From: Mallotus nudiflorus
Taxonomy: Eukaryota; Streptophyta; Magnoliopsida; Malpighiales; Euphorbiaceae
Assembly: GCA_947683625.1 (NCBI GenBank)
Contig: CANTUR010000644.1
Location: 1,291,501-1,355,500, forward strand
Direction of reading: 5' to 3'
Length of the DNA: 64,000 nt
Shown: positions 34,014-46,433 of the stretch, piece by piece
Layout: every line of letters begins with the position of its first letter
Position numbering within the stretch: position 1 is the stretch's first letter
Made by a program: the position numbers and the translations under genes
Notes under the pieces: generated by a model
What the model saw: the letters and a program-made list of their open reading frames with translations, nothing else
What the model was told of the DNA's origin: nothing
Databases searched by the model: none

Positions 34014-35060
34014 TGTCATAACCCAAACTGGGGAGTCATGACCAGCGTTAGGGAATGGAAATTCGTGAGAATTTGGAACCCATAACAAGCCTTAAAAAAA
34101 TAAAAACTCTAAAAAATACCTCAAAATTAAAAATATAAATAATATAATAAAAATTATCATTTATATCATAATAAAATATATTCATAGAACTCTTCAAATA
34201 CAAGATCATTGTCTAATACAGTACAGATACAACCATAAGATACATTAGCATTTACTAACATATAAGAAAAGTATTAGTTCAAAGTTTACATAGATCGGTC
34301 CGTGAAGAAAAAGTTTGACAAATATAACTAATGTGGAGGTCTAAAGTAAAGGATATTGAAAAAAACATTGAGGGTGGTCAAAGCTCATTGAGTGAATTAC
34401 TATTATATACATACAAGCAACCTAAAAATATAAACATTCAAGCATCAGTATAATATTATATTTATATTTATTTAATATATACATGTATTTCATACAAAAT
34501 GCTTAAAATCCATTTTTATTAATGCAAAAGAATTTTCAAGTGGAGGATCTGAGCAGAATCCTTAAATTTTTTCAACCTCGATCATTACAATACATTAGCC
34601 AACAGGCTTTCCATAACTCTAAAAATATATTTTATCCAACATTTTGGCAATAGATTGGCCCTGAGTACATAAAGGTCAATCGAGGATCCGCAATACCACT
34701 AACTGGCCCCTAGTACCCTACAGGTTAACTGAAGATTTGCAGTCAGACCCCTTTATCCATCATTCACCATAACCATTATTTCCATTACTGAAATCCATCA
34801 AAGTTCAAAGCCTAATTTCTAGTGTACTATTGCACAATAGTCTTAGTTTGACCCACTAGGTGGCATGTTCTATAACTATCTTCCAAAACATTGTTTCATA
34901 ATTAAAATAATAAAATTCACAATAAATATGAGCAACATCCATTATTCAAAATAAATATTCTCAATTATATATATGAAAGCATATACATAAATATTAATAA
35001 TAATAAATATCATTTAATGAAATAAAGCATAATTAAATTCATATTTATTAAAAATATATG
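34014..35060 (-). repeat. 5' LTR of the outer gypsy element, copy A, left part
   Basis: Starts TGTCATAACCC. Continues, after the copia insertion, at 44527-46433. The last five bases ATATG are the target duplication of the copia element. Aligns with 51165-51573 and 53657-54310 of copy B. Confidence 0.87.
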
Positions 35061-36567
35061 TGAAAAGAGCCCTAGAAGGGGGAGTGAATAGGAGTATAAA
35101 AAAAAGAGAAATTAAAAGAATTCTTTGCAAGAATTGAATGGAAGTTGAGAAGGAAGAATGAAGAACACAAAAATTTAAGGAGTTCGGATTCAATAGCAAT
35201 CCTATATCTCCACCTAACTTATCCCTAAGTTAGGATTTTTAATCACTCACAATCTTATTCATAAGAATGATTACATAAGAGTTTTGTAGCTCGCTCTTAC
35301 AACCTTACCACTTAAGTTCTCAAGGCTCACTCAAAAACCAAAACTTAAGTGTTTCAATAGACAACATTTAAACCAATTCCTTTAGAAATAAATCTCACTT
35401 CCTTTATAATATATCCCAAGATTTAAGATGAAGAGAAATTCTATTTCTAACACACAACCAACTCTCATAAGAGATATACAAATAAAGAATTATTTAAAGA
35501 ATTTGAGAGCTCAATTGAATGCTTAAGAAAAAATGAATAATAAACTAGTTTTTTAACTTCCATTCAGCTCTAAAGGTGTTTATATAAACAAATAATAAAA
35601 AATATAGCTATTAGAGGTGAAAATAATGTGTCCAATGTCTATATAATGAATCCAATGTTTATAAGTTTGAATTATTGAAGGTGATGTTGTCAAACAACTA
35701 TACATAGATTAAAATCATGATTGGCTACTAAACATGTTTGAATTTTCCCACACTTTCTTCATAACAGTTGTAGATATTTTACTTATATTTCTATATCATT
35801 TTGAATCATATAAATTTTACTTTTTTAGCTTAAGATATGTCCAAAATACTAAGAGCTATGCAATATAAAATGCATACTATTGTCAAACAACTATGCATAA
35901 GTTGAAGCCATGATTTTCTATTATAGAAGTTTGAATTTGCCTATAATTTCCTCATGAAAGTTTTAGATATTTAATTAGATTTAAATTTAATTTTGGAGCA
36001 CTTTAATTGGACTTCTGTAGCTCAAGATATGTCCAAAATACTAAAATCTATGCAATCTAAAATGCAAACTACTATCAGACAACTATACACAATTTGAAGC
36101 CATGATTTTATATTTGAGACATTTGAATTTGCCCAAAATTTCTTCATGAAAATTTTTGATATTTGACTTAACTTTCCATATCATTTTTCATCATCTCAAT
36201 TGAACATTTTTAGCTCAATAATTGTCTAAAATACTCAGAGCTATGCAATCTGAAATGGTAGCTATATATGTCGATTTTGAATTAATATTTTCATACCCAA
36301 ATGAACTTGGATTTTGACAAGCAAGCCAAATTCAGAATGCTCAAGATGTCTACTTCAAATATAAAGAAGATTACTTTCTCATTATTAAACTCTAAGGATG
36401 TCAAAAGCCTCCTTGAATCTCAGAGGTCGAATCAGCCCAAGATAATCATACTTAATTTTAACTTCCAATGGAATCCTAACTTATACACACTTGAATAAAA
36501 AAAATTAAATGCTCAATATTAATTTTTTTGGCATCAAAATTAAGATTTATAATTGCTAAGGTTAACA
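35061..36567 (-). repeat. 3' LTR of the Sirevirus-type element
   Basis: 1507 bp, plus-strand ends TGAAAAGAGCCC and GGTTAACA. It contains three tandem units of about 190 bp (35693-36262). It aligns with 42977-44521 with visible but modest divergence. Confidence 0.9.
35693..36262. repeat. Threefold ~190-bp tandem repeat inside the copia LTR
   Basis: Units at about 35693, 35886 and 36074 each contain an AACTATACA-like start, GAAGCCATGATTTT, TTTGAATTTGCCC, a CTTCATGAAAGTT-like stretch, TTAGCTCAAGATATG and GAGCTATGCAATCTAAAATG. The partner LTR has the same three units at about 43610-44205, and the solo LTR at 23781 has one. Confidence 0.8.
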
Positions 36568-37760
36568 ATCTCCCCCTTTTTGATTTTGACAAACTTTTTT
36601 TGTGTTTGATAAAAAAAATACAAATAAAGTGTGTGATAATATTTGTGATAATAATGATACTAAATGAAATAAAATATATTTCTTTATTTCTCCCTTTATG
36701 AATATGGGCATGATAAGAAATATAAATTTATAGATTGTTGTCCTTGACAAAAAAATAAAAACAACATAAAATATAGTAAGAGGGATAAAAACATGGCATT
36801 CTTATAACAAATGTATTAAAAATATAAAATATAATAACATGATCATTTAAATAAATATTAGATAATGTGAGTAAATAATTTCAAACATATATACATACAA
36901 TGCCATAAAAATAGTACATATAATAATAATGTTGATGCTAAATGTGCTTAGTTGTCATATGATCATATAAAGCTTAGCTAGCTAATCAATCATGTAGCAC
37001 TTAGCATATAAAAAATAAACACAAATTATTCATAACATATTTTCCTTTCTTTGTACAAAGGCAAAAGGAAAAGAGAGAGATATAAGGGGAAATGAACCTA
37101 AGGGGACCAAAAGTCCTATCGGAACAAAGCAAAGATACTCCAAATCTTTGTAAAACTATCTATGCCTTATCAAAGATCAAAACAATTCCTAAGAAGATAT
37201 TCATGCCTTATCAAAGATTAAAACAATTCCTAAGAAGATAATATTATACATATGTATAGTAACAAATAACAAACTCAAATATATTTTTCCCCCTTTGTCA
37301 AAAGCAAAAAGAAAAGAGAGAGATATAAAGGGAAAATGAAAACAAAGATACATAAAATCTTTATAAAATCTATGTCATATATAAACAAAGTAAGCAAAAT
37401 AAGGCCTTTTTTCACATATGATGTACGACAAAATTAGCCACACTTATAATGTTAATATGCATGAAAAAATTTAAACAAAATCTCTCCCCCTACATCAAAC
37501 AAAAATATAATATGTTACTAACATAAACACATTTTTAAGGAAGTTTTAAAATTTTCAAAATACACATGTTAAAAAAATTAACTAGGTACACATGTAAACT
37601 CAAATTATTTTTCTTCCTTTGACAAAATGCAAAAGAAAATTTAAAAAGATAAACCAAATATAAATTGATGACTAAAAAAATTTTAAGATCAAAATCAAAA
37701 TATTTATCAATCAAAGTAATCAATAAGCACAACATAATTTCACATGAAAATAGTTCAACC
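36568..37760 (-). promoter_or_regulatory. Polypurine tract and repeated tract-like motifs before the copia 3' LTR
   Basis: The LTR-adjacent tract on the minus strand is AAAAAGGGGGAGAT. Related tracts, each followed in plus sense by a TTTG-CAAA element and AAAAGAGAGAGATAT, recur near 37045, 37287, 37483 and 37608. Multiple such motifs before the 3' LTR are a known Sirevirus hallmark. Otherwise no gene is seen in this 1.2 kb. Confidence 0.7.
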
Positions 37761-37777
37761 ATCAATTAAACATAAAA

Positions 37778-39480
37778 TCAAGATAAACTAGAACTATTAA
37801 TCATGCCAAGTTCATGCTTAATGAAATTTAATCTCTCTTCATTGAGAGGTTTGGCCAAGATATCTACAAGTTGATTATTTGTATGAATAAATTTAAGTGA
37901 GATATGACCAATTTGAACATAATCATGCAAGATATGATGTCTAATGTCTATATTCTTAGTTCTAGAATGTTGAATGGGATTTTTGCTAAGGTTGAGAGCA
38001 CTTGTATTGTAACATTTGATTAGAATGTGATAAAGTTTTACATCATAGTCTAACAAATGTTGTTTTTGCCATAAAACTTGTGAACAACAAAGACTTGATG
38101 TAATATATTTAGCTTCAGTAGTGGATAAGGCAACTAAAACTTATTTCTTACTAAACTAAGAAACTAAACATTGTCCTACAAATTAACAAGTTTTGAAAGT
38201 ACTTTTTCTATCTATTAAACTACCGGTAAAGTCTGCATTATAACAACTAATCAAATAAAAGGATGAACTCCTAGGATACCAAAGTCCTAAGTGCATTGTA
38301 CCATAAAGATATTTAAAAATTCTTTTGGTAGCATCCAAATGAGACTCTCTAGGACTAGATTGAAATCTAACACATAAGCAAGTAGCAAATATAATATCGG
38401 GTCTACTAGCAGTTAAATAAAGAAGGGATTTGATCATACCTTTAAATTGCTTTTCATTAATTGGTTTATCATTCTCATCTTTGTTAAGCTTAGTTATGGT
38501 GATGATTGGAGTTTTACTTATCTTAGCTCCACCCATGCCAAACTTCTTGAGAACGTCTCTTGCATACTTGGTTTGATTGATGAAAATCTCATTTTTGTAT
38601 TGCTTGATTTGTAGTCCAAGAAAGAATTTGATTTCACCCATCATACTCATCTCAAATTCTCCTTGCATTAAATTAGGGAATTCCTCATAAAAGAAATGGT
38701 TAGTAGCACTGAATAATGTCATCAACATATATTTGAACAATTAATAAATTATGTTTGGATTTCTTTATAGAAAGAGTTATGTCAACATTTCCTTTAGAGA
38801 AACCTTTCTCTAATAAAAAGTTACTCAATTTTTCATACCAAGCTCTTGGAGATTATTTCAATCCATTTAATGCTTTTGAAAGTTTAAACACATGATTTAG
38901 AGAGTTAAAATTTTCAAAACCTGGAGGTTATTCAACATATACCTCCTCTTCAATAAAACCATTTTAAAATGCACTTTTAACATCCAATTGATAAAGTTTA
39001 AAATCCATGTATAATGCAAATTCAAGTAGCACCCTAATAGCTTATAACCTTGCAATAAGGGCAAAAGTTTCGTCATAATCAATGCCTTCCTCTTAATTAT
39101 AATCTTTAGCTACTATTCTAGCTTTATTCCTAGTTATGACACATTGTTCATTCATTTTATTTCTAAACATCCATTTGGTGCCTATAATAGGATGATGCCT
39201 AGGTCTAGGGACCAAGGTCCAAACCTTGTTTCTCTTAAATTGATTTAACTCTTCTTGCATAGTAAGGACCCAAAATTCATCACTCAAAGCACCATCAACA
39301 TTTTTGTGTTTAATTTGAGAAATAAAAGCTAAATTAATAATAGACTTAAATTTAGATATAGTAGTTACCCCTTTTGTAGTGTCACCTATGATGAGGTCTT
39401 GAGGGTGAACTTTCTTGAATTGCCAATCCTTTGGAAGTTCATCCTTTAAGGTAGGTCGAGATGTCTCCTCATTTTCCACC
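37778..39480 (-). pseudogene. Reverse transcriptase and RNase H of the Sirevirus-type element
   Basis: RT starts around 39260 with VWTLVPRPRHHPIIGTKWMF and KARIVAKDYN. The catalytic IYVDDII lies near 38725 and is followed at once by a small deletion that shifts frame into 38740-38183 (MQGEFEMSMMGEIKFFLGLQ, TASRPDIIFATCLCVRFQSS). RNase H ends in a block with SKNPIQHSRTKNIDIRHH and LVDILAKPLNEERL (38056-37778). Several in-frame stops occur, for example near 39090 and 38180. It would copy element RNA. Confidence 0.88.
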
Positions 39481-40645
39481 TTGCTTGGACCTTTAAGTTC
39501 TAAAGGCTTACTAGTAGTTTCTTATTGTGTTTCCATAATCTCATTGTCACCTATAAGATCATCAACATTACAAACATCCTTTCTAGGATCAAGTGAGTTT
39601 GATTTATCAAATACCACATGCATTGACTCTTCAACTACTAGAGTTCTCTTATTAAAGACCCGATATGCTTTACTAGAAATAGAATAGCTTAGGAAAATTC
39701 CTTCATCGGCTTTAGAATCAAATTTCCCAAGATTGTCCTTGGTGTTCAATATAAAGTACTTGCATCCAAATACTCTTAAATATGAGATTTTATGTTTTCT
39801 ATTATTCCATAGCTCATAAGATGTTTTATTTAAAATTGTTCTTTTGAAAACTTAATTTGAAATATAACAAGATGTATTAACAGCTTCTGCCCAAAAGCAT
39901 AGAGACAGATTATACTCATGAAGCATTGTTCTAGCCATTTCCATAAGATTTCTATTTTTCCTTTCAACTACCCCATTTTGTTGAGGAGTTCTAGGAGATG
40001 AAAATGTATGAGAAATACCATTTTCATTATAACAGTTTTTAAAAATTTCATTTTCAAATTCGATTCCATGATCACTTCTAATAGATGAAATTCAAAAACC
40101 TTTTTCTTTTTAAAGTCTTTTAGCATAATTTTCAAAAGCTTTGAAAGCATCATTCTTATAAGTAAAAAAAGATACCCAAGTAAATCTAGAGTAATCATCA
40201 ACCAATATATATGCATAGTGCATTCCACTGAGACTAGTAACTCTAGTTGGTTAAAATAAATCCATATGTTTAAGTTCAAGTGGCCTAGAGATGGACACTA
40301 CATTTTTTAGTTTAAATGAGGACTTGGATTATTTTCCCTTTTAGCAAGCATTACAAGGTTTATCCTTAGTAAATTCAAGCTTAGGTAAACCAATCATAAA
40401 TTCATGTTTACAAAGATCATTCAAAAGCTCAAAATTTACATGTCCTAATCTTCTATGCCATGTCTATATGTCATGAGAGATAGACACTAAGTATTTTATT
40501 TCTTTGTTATTAATTTTATTCAAATCAATGACATAAACATTATCTACTCTTTCACCACTAAAAATAACTTTATTTTCATCAAGATTACTAATAAAGCAAT
40601 TTTTAGGATAGAAAGTTACTTTATTTTCCATGTCACACAATTGAG
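39481..40645 (-). pseudogene. Integrase of the Sirevirus-type element
   Basis: Finger WHRRLGH near 40462 with CNAC near 40350. Catalytic Asp in ILVDDYSRFTW near 40195, second Asp in IRSDHGIEFENEI near 40070, Glu in TPQQNGVVERKNRNLMEMA near 39975, then SYELW and FGCKYFILN. DDE residues are intact. Stops occur within the finger region and near 39860 and 40100. The C-terminus runs into the linker with FDSKADEGIFLSYS. Confidence 0.87.
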
Positions 40646-40900
40646 TTATACTAAGCAATTATGTTTAAGACCATCGACAAACAATACATGATGTATAGAT
40701 AAGGATTGAGGATTACCTATTTCTCTAATGCCAATAATTTTTCCTTTTGTATTATCTCTGAAAGTAACGTGTCCTCCATCTTTAGCAATAAGTTTATTGA
40801 ATTGCTCTTTGTCTATCGTCATGTGCCTTGAATATCCACTATCGAGATACCACTTGCTTTTTATTCTTATGGATTTCAAGCACATCTACATAAAATAATT
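40646..40900 (-). pseudogene. Aspartic protease of the Sirevirus-type element
   Basis: KWYLDSGYSRHMT carries the catalytic Asp (the family usually has Cys where Tyr stands here), followed by VTFRDNTKGKIIGI and IHHVLFVDGLKHNCL. It cleaves the polyprotein in live elements. It ends where integrase starts in a shifted frame. Confidence 0.85.
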
Positions 40901-41336
40901 TAAGTATTCTTTTATATCCAAACCTTTCTTGGTCTAGGTTGGTTAGTTTTAAGATAATTTGTATAAAGTAAATTAATGTGTAGTCTTCTATAGAAGCACA
41001 CATTATTAGTATGTCCTTTGATAATGTAATAAGAACATATAATATTTTTGAATTTATTCCTCTTAGGATGAAATGCTTTCCTAGTTTGTGCAACATGCCT
41101 TTGGTGTTGTGTGTATCTCCTATTATTTTATGTCATTAAGTGAGACATGCATTGGTAATGGTGATGTATATGTTGATAATTTTGTGCAACATGTTTATAT
41201 GCATTGTATTGTGTAGCATGCCTATTACAATTGTGTCTGATGTACATATAATCATGCTTGGGTTGATGTGCTCTAATTTGACCCTTACCTCTTTGTGTTA
41301 ATGAAGGATGAATCTTGTGAGATTTTCCTTTGCTAT

Positions 41337-41799
41337 TTAACACATGCAATCTTTTGCTTTAAAAGCTTGAGTCTTATTTGATTTGGAGGTTGAAGGAGTG
41401 GAATCATGTGAAGCTTTTACAAAATTAATATGCGATGAAGATGATGAAGACATTCCATTCTTATATCCAATTCCATGGGTATCTCCATGAAATTTTTGAG
41501 AGTCAAGAAAACTATCTAAAGTTTCTTTTCCTCTATTAAATTTAGCAATGGAATTCTTTAATTCTAAGACCTCCTTAGAAAGCTTATGATTTTCATCATT
41601 TGCTTTCTTAAGTTGATCTTCCAAAGAATTAGAAGATTTTGCATCACTAATAAGTTTTTCAATTGATTCAAAAAGTTTAACAAAATTAATTTTTAAATTT
41701 TCTAATTCTTTATTTAGGCTACCTAACTCACGCTTATAATGTTTCTCCTTAGATAATAAACTTTTGCATTTAATAAGTAATTTGCTCATAGTAGAGTTC

Positions 41800-41833
<34 letters not shown>

Positions 41834-42900
41834 AATTATCACAATCATCAAAGGAAGAATAAGAAGTAGATGGTACCTCATTTTCAATTTTAAGGGCCAT
41901 GAAGCAAAGATTGGCAACTTCTTGTTGTTCCTCTTCCTTTTTGAATTCAGAGGAATAATCTTAAGTAGCTTTGAGTGCCTTCTTCTTATCTTTTTCTCCC
42001 TTGTTCTTAAATTTGAGTTTGGGATACTCACTTCTAATATGTCCTGATTTCTTTCATTTATAGCAAGTAACCTCTTTAGTTTTCTTCTTCCCATCTCCTT
42101 TGAACTTCTTATTGAAGTCCCTTGTTCTTGAGAAGTTTTTTTCTTAAAAACTTTTTAAAGTTCCTATTGAGCATGACAATGTCACCATCTTATCACTAGA
42201 ATCTTTGATGCTTTCCTTTTCACTATCTTCTTAAAGAGCTTTTAGAGCAATATTTTTTTTCTTTCTCTTCTTGTTCTTTACCTATTTGCTTGATAGTGAG
42301 CTTATGTTTTAAGAGCTTACCAATAAGCATATCAGTTGATAAAGTAGAGAGGTCTTAAGCTTCCTCAATTGAAGTAACACGAGATTCCCAATCATTCTTA
42401 GGTAGGATTCTTAAAATTTTGTTATTTACCTTTTCCTTAGAGAAATGATTTCCAAGTTTCTTGAGGCTTATGAGGAGAGCATTGAGACGGTTTATTATCT
42501 CCATGATTGATTCATGAGGCTTCATTTTGAAGAGTTCATATTCATACATATAAAGTTGAACCTTCTTGCTTCTTACTTGAATGTTGCCTTTATAGTGATT
42601 TTCTAAGGTCTCCTATATTCTTTAGCTGACATACAATGTTGAAGCTTGCCTCCTTCTCTTGTCATTGAAGAGACTAGAGTAATCATAACTTTTTTTATTT
42701 TTATGATTTTCTTCCTTTTGATCAATACTCCATTGGTTTCTTAAAGAGTGGTTACCACACCATCAATGATAGTTGTAGGTGGTTCCCAACCTTTTAGGAA
42801 AATGTCCTAAAGTTTGATGGAATCATAATCAAGATATAATTTCATTTTGAATTTCCAATGTGGATAGTCACTACCATCAAGGAATGGTCTAAAATAAGAG
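41337..42900 (-). pseudogene. Gag of the Sirevirus-type element
   Basis: Minus strand from about 42850 gives KMKPHESIMEIINRLNALL, LKKLGNHFSKEKVNNKILR and KNDWESRVTSIEEA, typical Sirevirus capsid wording. A zinc knuckle near 42060 reads CYK-stop-KKSGHIRSEYP, so two cysteines are lost. Downstream (41900-41337) is a run of ten Asp encoded by a GAT repeat, a coiled-coil-like KELGSLNKELENLK-type stretch and a Ser-rich tail. There are stops before 42355 and at several other points. The true start is not certain. Confidence 0.8.
41808..41837. repeat. GAT/ATC microsatellite within copia gag
   Basis: Ten consecutive ATC triplets encode poly-Asp in the gag frame. Confidence 0.9.
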
Positions 42901-42962
42901 ATTTTTTTATGATTCACTCATTATGATCTTGTATCCTAGCATTGAAGTACCTAGAGTTCAAG

Positions 42963-42974
42963 CTCTGATACCAA
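42963..42974 (-). promoter_or_regulatory. Primer binding site of the Sirevirus-type element
   Basis: Minus-strand TGGTATCAGAGC, a perfect 12-nt match to the initiator-Met tRNA site, two bases from the 5' LTR. Confidence 0.93.
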
Positions 42975-42976
42975 TT

Positions 42977-44521
42977 GAAAAGTTTCCTAAAGGGGGGGGT
43001 TGAATAGGACTATTAAATAAAAATGAGAAATTGAAAGAATTCTTTACAAGAATTGAATAGAAGTTGAGAAGGAAGAATGAAGAACACAAAAATTTAAGGA
43101 GTTCAAATTCAACAATAATCCTACGTCTCTACCTAACTTATCCCCAAGTTAAGATTTTCAATCACCCATAATCTTATTTACAAGATTAAGATTACACAAG
43201 AGTTTTATGGCTCACTCTTACAACCTTACAACTTGAGTTTTCAAGGCTCACTCAAAAACCAAAACCCAAGTGTTTCAATGGACAATACTTAAACTAATTC
43301 CTATAGAAATAAATCTCACTTCTCTTCTAATCTATCCTAAGATTTAAGATGAAGATAAATTCTATTTCTAACATAAAAAAAAATCTCATAAGAGTTATAC
43401 AAACAAAGAATTGTTTAAGAGAATTTGAGAGCTCAATTGAATGCTTAAGAAATAATGAATGATAAACTAGTTTCTTAACTTCCATTCAACTCTAAAGGTG
43501 TTTATATAGACAAAAAATCAAAAATATAATTGTTGGAGGTGTAAATATTATGTCCAACATCTATATTTTGATTCGAATGTTTATAATTTTGAATTATTGA
43601 AAGTGATGTTGTCAGACAGTTATACATGGATTGAAACCATGATTGGCTACTGAAGATGTTTGAATTTACTCAAACTTTCTTTATAAAATTATATATATTT
43701 GACTTAGATTTATATATCATTTTGAATCACATAAATTAGACTTTTTTAACTAAAGATATGCCAAAAATAATAAGAGTTGTGCAATCTAAAATGCAGACTA
43801 CTTTTAGACAACTATGCACAAGTTAAAGCCATGATTTTCTATTAGAGAAGTTTGAATTTTCTTATAATTTTTTATGAAAGTTATAGATATTTAACTTAGC
43901 TTTCCATATCATTTTGAATCCATATCATTTTGAATCACTTTAATTGGACTTCTATAGCTTAAGATAAGTCCAGAATACTAAGTTCTATGCAATCTAAAAT
44001 GTAGACTACTATCAAACAGCTATGCACAAGTTGATGCAATGATTTTATATTGTATACATTTTAATTTGCCCAAACTTTCTTTATGAAAGTTGTAGAATTT
44101 GACTTATATATCTATATCATTTTGAATCACCTCAATTTGATGTTTGTAGCTCAAGATACTTTTAAAATACTAAGAGCTATGCAATCTAAAATAATGACTA
44201 CATATGTTGATTTTGACTTAATCTTTGCATACCCAAATGGTCTTGGATTTTGATAAGAAAGCACAATTCAAAAAGCTTAAGATGTGTGCTTCAAATGTGA
44301 AGAAGATAACTTTCTCTTTATAAAACTTTAAGGATGTCAAAAGCCTCCTTGAATCTCAGAGGTCGAATTAGCCCAAGATAATCATATTTCATTTTAACTT
44401 CCAATGGAGTCCTAACTTATATACACTTAAACAAACAAATTAAATGTTCAAAATTAACACCAAAATTAACACTTAATTTTGTTAACACCAAAATTAATAT
44501 TGATTATTCCTAAGGTCAATA
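42977..44521 (-). repeat. 5' LTR of the Sirevirus-type element
   Basis: 1545 bp, plus-strand ends TGAAAAGTTTCC and GGTCAATA (CA decayed to TA). It carries the same three ~190-bp units and is followed by the ATATG duplication at 44522-44526. Confidence 0.9.
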
Positions 44522-44526
44522 ATATG

Positions 44527-46433
44527 GATGCTCACAATATAATTTATATATGCAATGTATATCTATAATAATAATTTACAGTTGTGCGCTCCTTTATAAT
44601 GACCTAACTAGCCTGATCCTAAAGGTCTCGGTCTCAATGCAACTATAAACACCTAAATAATAATAATAATAATAATAATAGAATTAAATTCATAATTTTA
44701 TACTTCTAGAATTTCTAAAAAATGACTCAATTTAGAACACAACTTGACAAAAATTCAAAACTTAGGACTGACCCGATGTCACATTTTATGAGAATTCTAC
44801 CAAAAATTTAGCAGAGTCTCCTATGTAAACGGACATATCTCTACTAAAAGTAGAGTCAATCTTGCACGTAAACACACATTAAATATCCAAAATGCTCAAC
44901 TTCTCGGGTTGGGCGCCCGAACTACATTCCAATGCCCAATCAAGAACCAACAATCAAAATCAGTAAAATAATATTAAATACTAATAATTCACCAAAAATC
45001 ATAAAAATCATAAAATACCATAATTCAATTTATTTAGATAATAAAAACACCAAAGATATTTATTTCCAAAATAAATAATAAAATCCCAAACATAATTAAA
45101 TAATATAAATAAAAATCCATTTTTCAAGTATTTGAAATCAAATAGGATAAATTTCAAATAATTATTTAAATTACTCAAATATATAATAAAAATAGCCAAA
45201 ACTCGTTTAAGCTTAAAAATAATAAATAAACTTATTATTCGAATAATTTTCTGGAAATTATTATTAATTAGGTAAAAATAGTAATTAATTTTTAATATTA
45301 CTTATTACTCAAAAATTATCCAAAACATAATAATCAACAATAATTTCAATTAAAATATAAAATTTACCAATTTATACTAATTTTTCCAAAAATTCATTTT
45401 TCACATAAACATTCAAAAATTCATAATAAAAATTTAGAAGAAAATTTCAATAAACTTTCTTCACAAAATATGCTTAAAATAGTTCATAGAATTTGTTAAA
45501 AATATAACACATTTTCGAGTCGGGATCAGTACCCGTGAACAATAATCGAGCTTGAAATAGTGCTTAAATCTCAACTATCTCCAAAATTGAATCTAAATAT
45601 ATTTTTAGAATGCTTGCAACTTCAATTCCAATAATCTAAAGTTAATTTAACATGAATCAAACTAATTGAACACAAAATCAATAAATGAAGCTAAGAACCC
45701 TAGAATCAATTATCCAAAATTGGAGCTTAATTTGAAGTTGATCAACTAAATTACCTTAGGGAAATGAAGCCCACGACACCAACTTTCGATCAAGACCAAC
45801 CTTGACCCCTGACATTGCTGGAAACGACGTCGGTGACCTCCGAAAACTATTGGTACGAAGAAGGGAGAAGAGAGGAGATGGAAGAGAAGTTGTCGATGGG
45901 AGGAAGATGAAAGGAAAGGTAGGTAGTGGTGGCGACCAGCAGAGGAGAGGCGACAATGAAGATGGTGGTGCTGTCTCGGTGGCTACGCATAAGGAGGGGC
46001 TGCTACAACATGAGGGAGGAAAAAGGAAGGAAAGGAGAGGAAAGAAAAAAAAAAAGAGGGATGAGAGAGGAAAGAAAAAGAGAGAAGGAGAAAAAGAAAA
46101 GAAAATGTTTTTATATATAAAATTTTATTTCATTTATTTATTTAAACAATTGTATAAAAATTTCTCACCACAATATTAAAATATATTAAAATATAATACA
46201 TTAACATAATTCACAAATAATAATAATATTAAATAATATAGAACAATAAAATTTAAGTTTTAAATTTCAAGTTAATGATAATGCCAAAATATAACAAAAT
46301 AAATAATAACACTTGAATTAAATTTAATTTTACAAAAAAAAACCATAATATAACAAATTAATAAATTGTTTATTAACGTTGCAAATCCTAAAAATTAATT
46401 TAATAATTTATAAAAATAATTCGGGTTATAACA
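44527..46433 (-). repeat. 5' LTR of the outer gypsy element, copy A, right part
   Basis: Continues 34014-35060 and ends GGTTATAACA. It has an (AAT)n run at 44656-44680 and a GA-rich, GC-richer island at 45800-46090. The plus-strand ORF 45802-46179 in this island is low-complexity Lys/Arg/Glu and is not considered a gene. The last 180 bp match 1-182. Confidence 0.87.

Larger units (their letters stand above)
35061..44521 (-). mobile_element. Sirevirus-type Ty1/copia element, nested in the outer LTR
   Basis: 9461 bp, LTRs 35061-36567 and 42977-44521, flanked by ATATG (35056-35060 and 44522-44526). The minus-strand order is primer site, gag, protease, integrase, RT, RNase H, which is the copia order with integrase before RT. 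RT wording (FEMSMMGE, SLLYLTASRPDI) and the repeated purine tracts before the 3' LTR fit the Sirevirus (SIRE/Maximus) lineage. No env-like ORF is recognisable. Copy B at about 54310 has the uninterrupted site. Confidence 0.93.
1..46433 (-). mobile_element. Outer Tekay-like Ty3/gypsy element, nested and incomplete on the left
   Basis: Assembled from collinear minus-strand pieces: 3' LTR end (1-182), integrase C-terminus/chromodomain (183-684), integrase, RNase H and RT (12198-14568), protease and gag (32600-33806), primer binding site (34001-34010) and 5' LTR (34014-35060 plus 44527-46433). Each gap is exactly filled by a younger element with a target duplication. The first 182 bases match 46255-46433, as expected for paired LTRs. 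With 5' LTR pieces totalling about 2.95 kb, the element should begin about 2.8 kb left of the window. All coding parts carry stops, and gag has lost about 0.7 kb. Clade assignment rests on the chromodomain after integrase and on similarity to the element at 685-12192. Confidence 0.85.

Noticed and set aside
37001..37760. Possible env-like gene of the Sirevirus
   Set aside because: Only short AT-rich ORFs occur on either strand and no signal peptide or transmembrane pattern is convincing.
45802..46179. 125-codon Lys/Arg/Glu-rich plus-strand ORF, with a counterpart at 55596-55928
   Set aside because: GA-rich low complexity in the outer LTR. The two copies diverge in frame and content.
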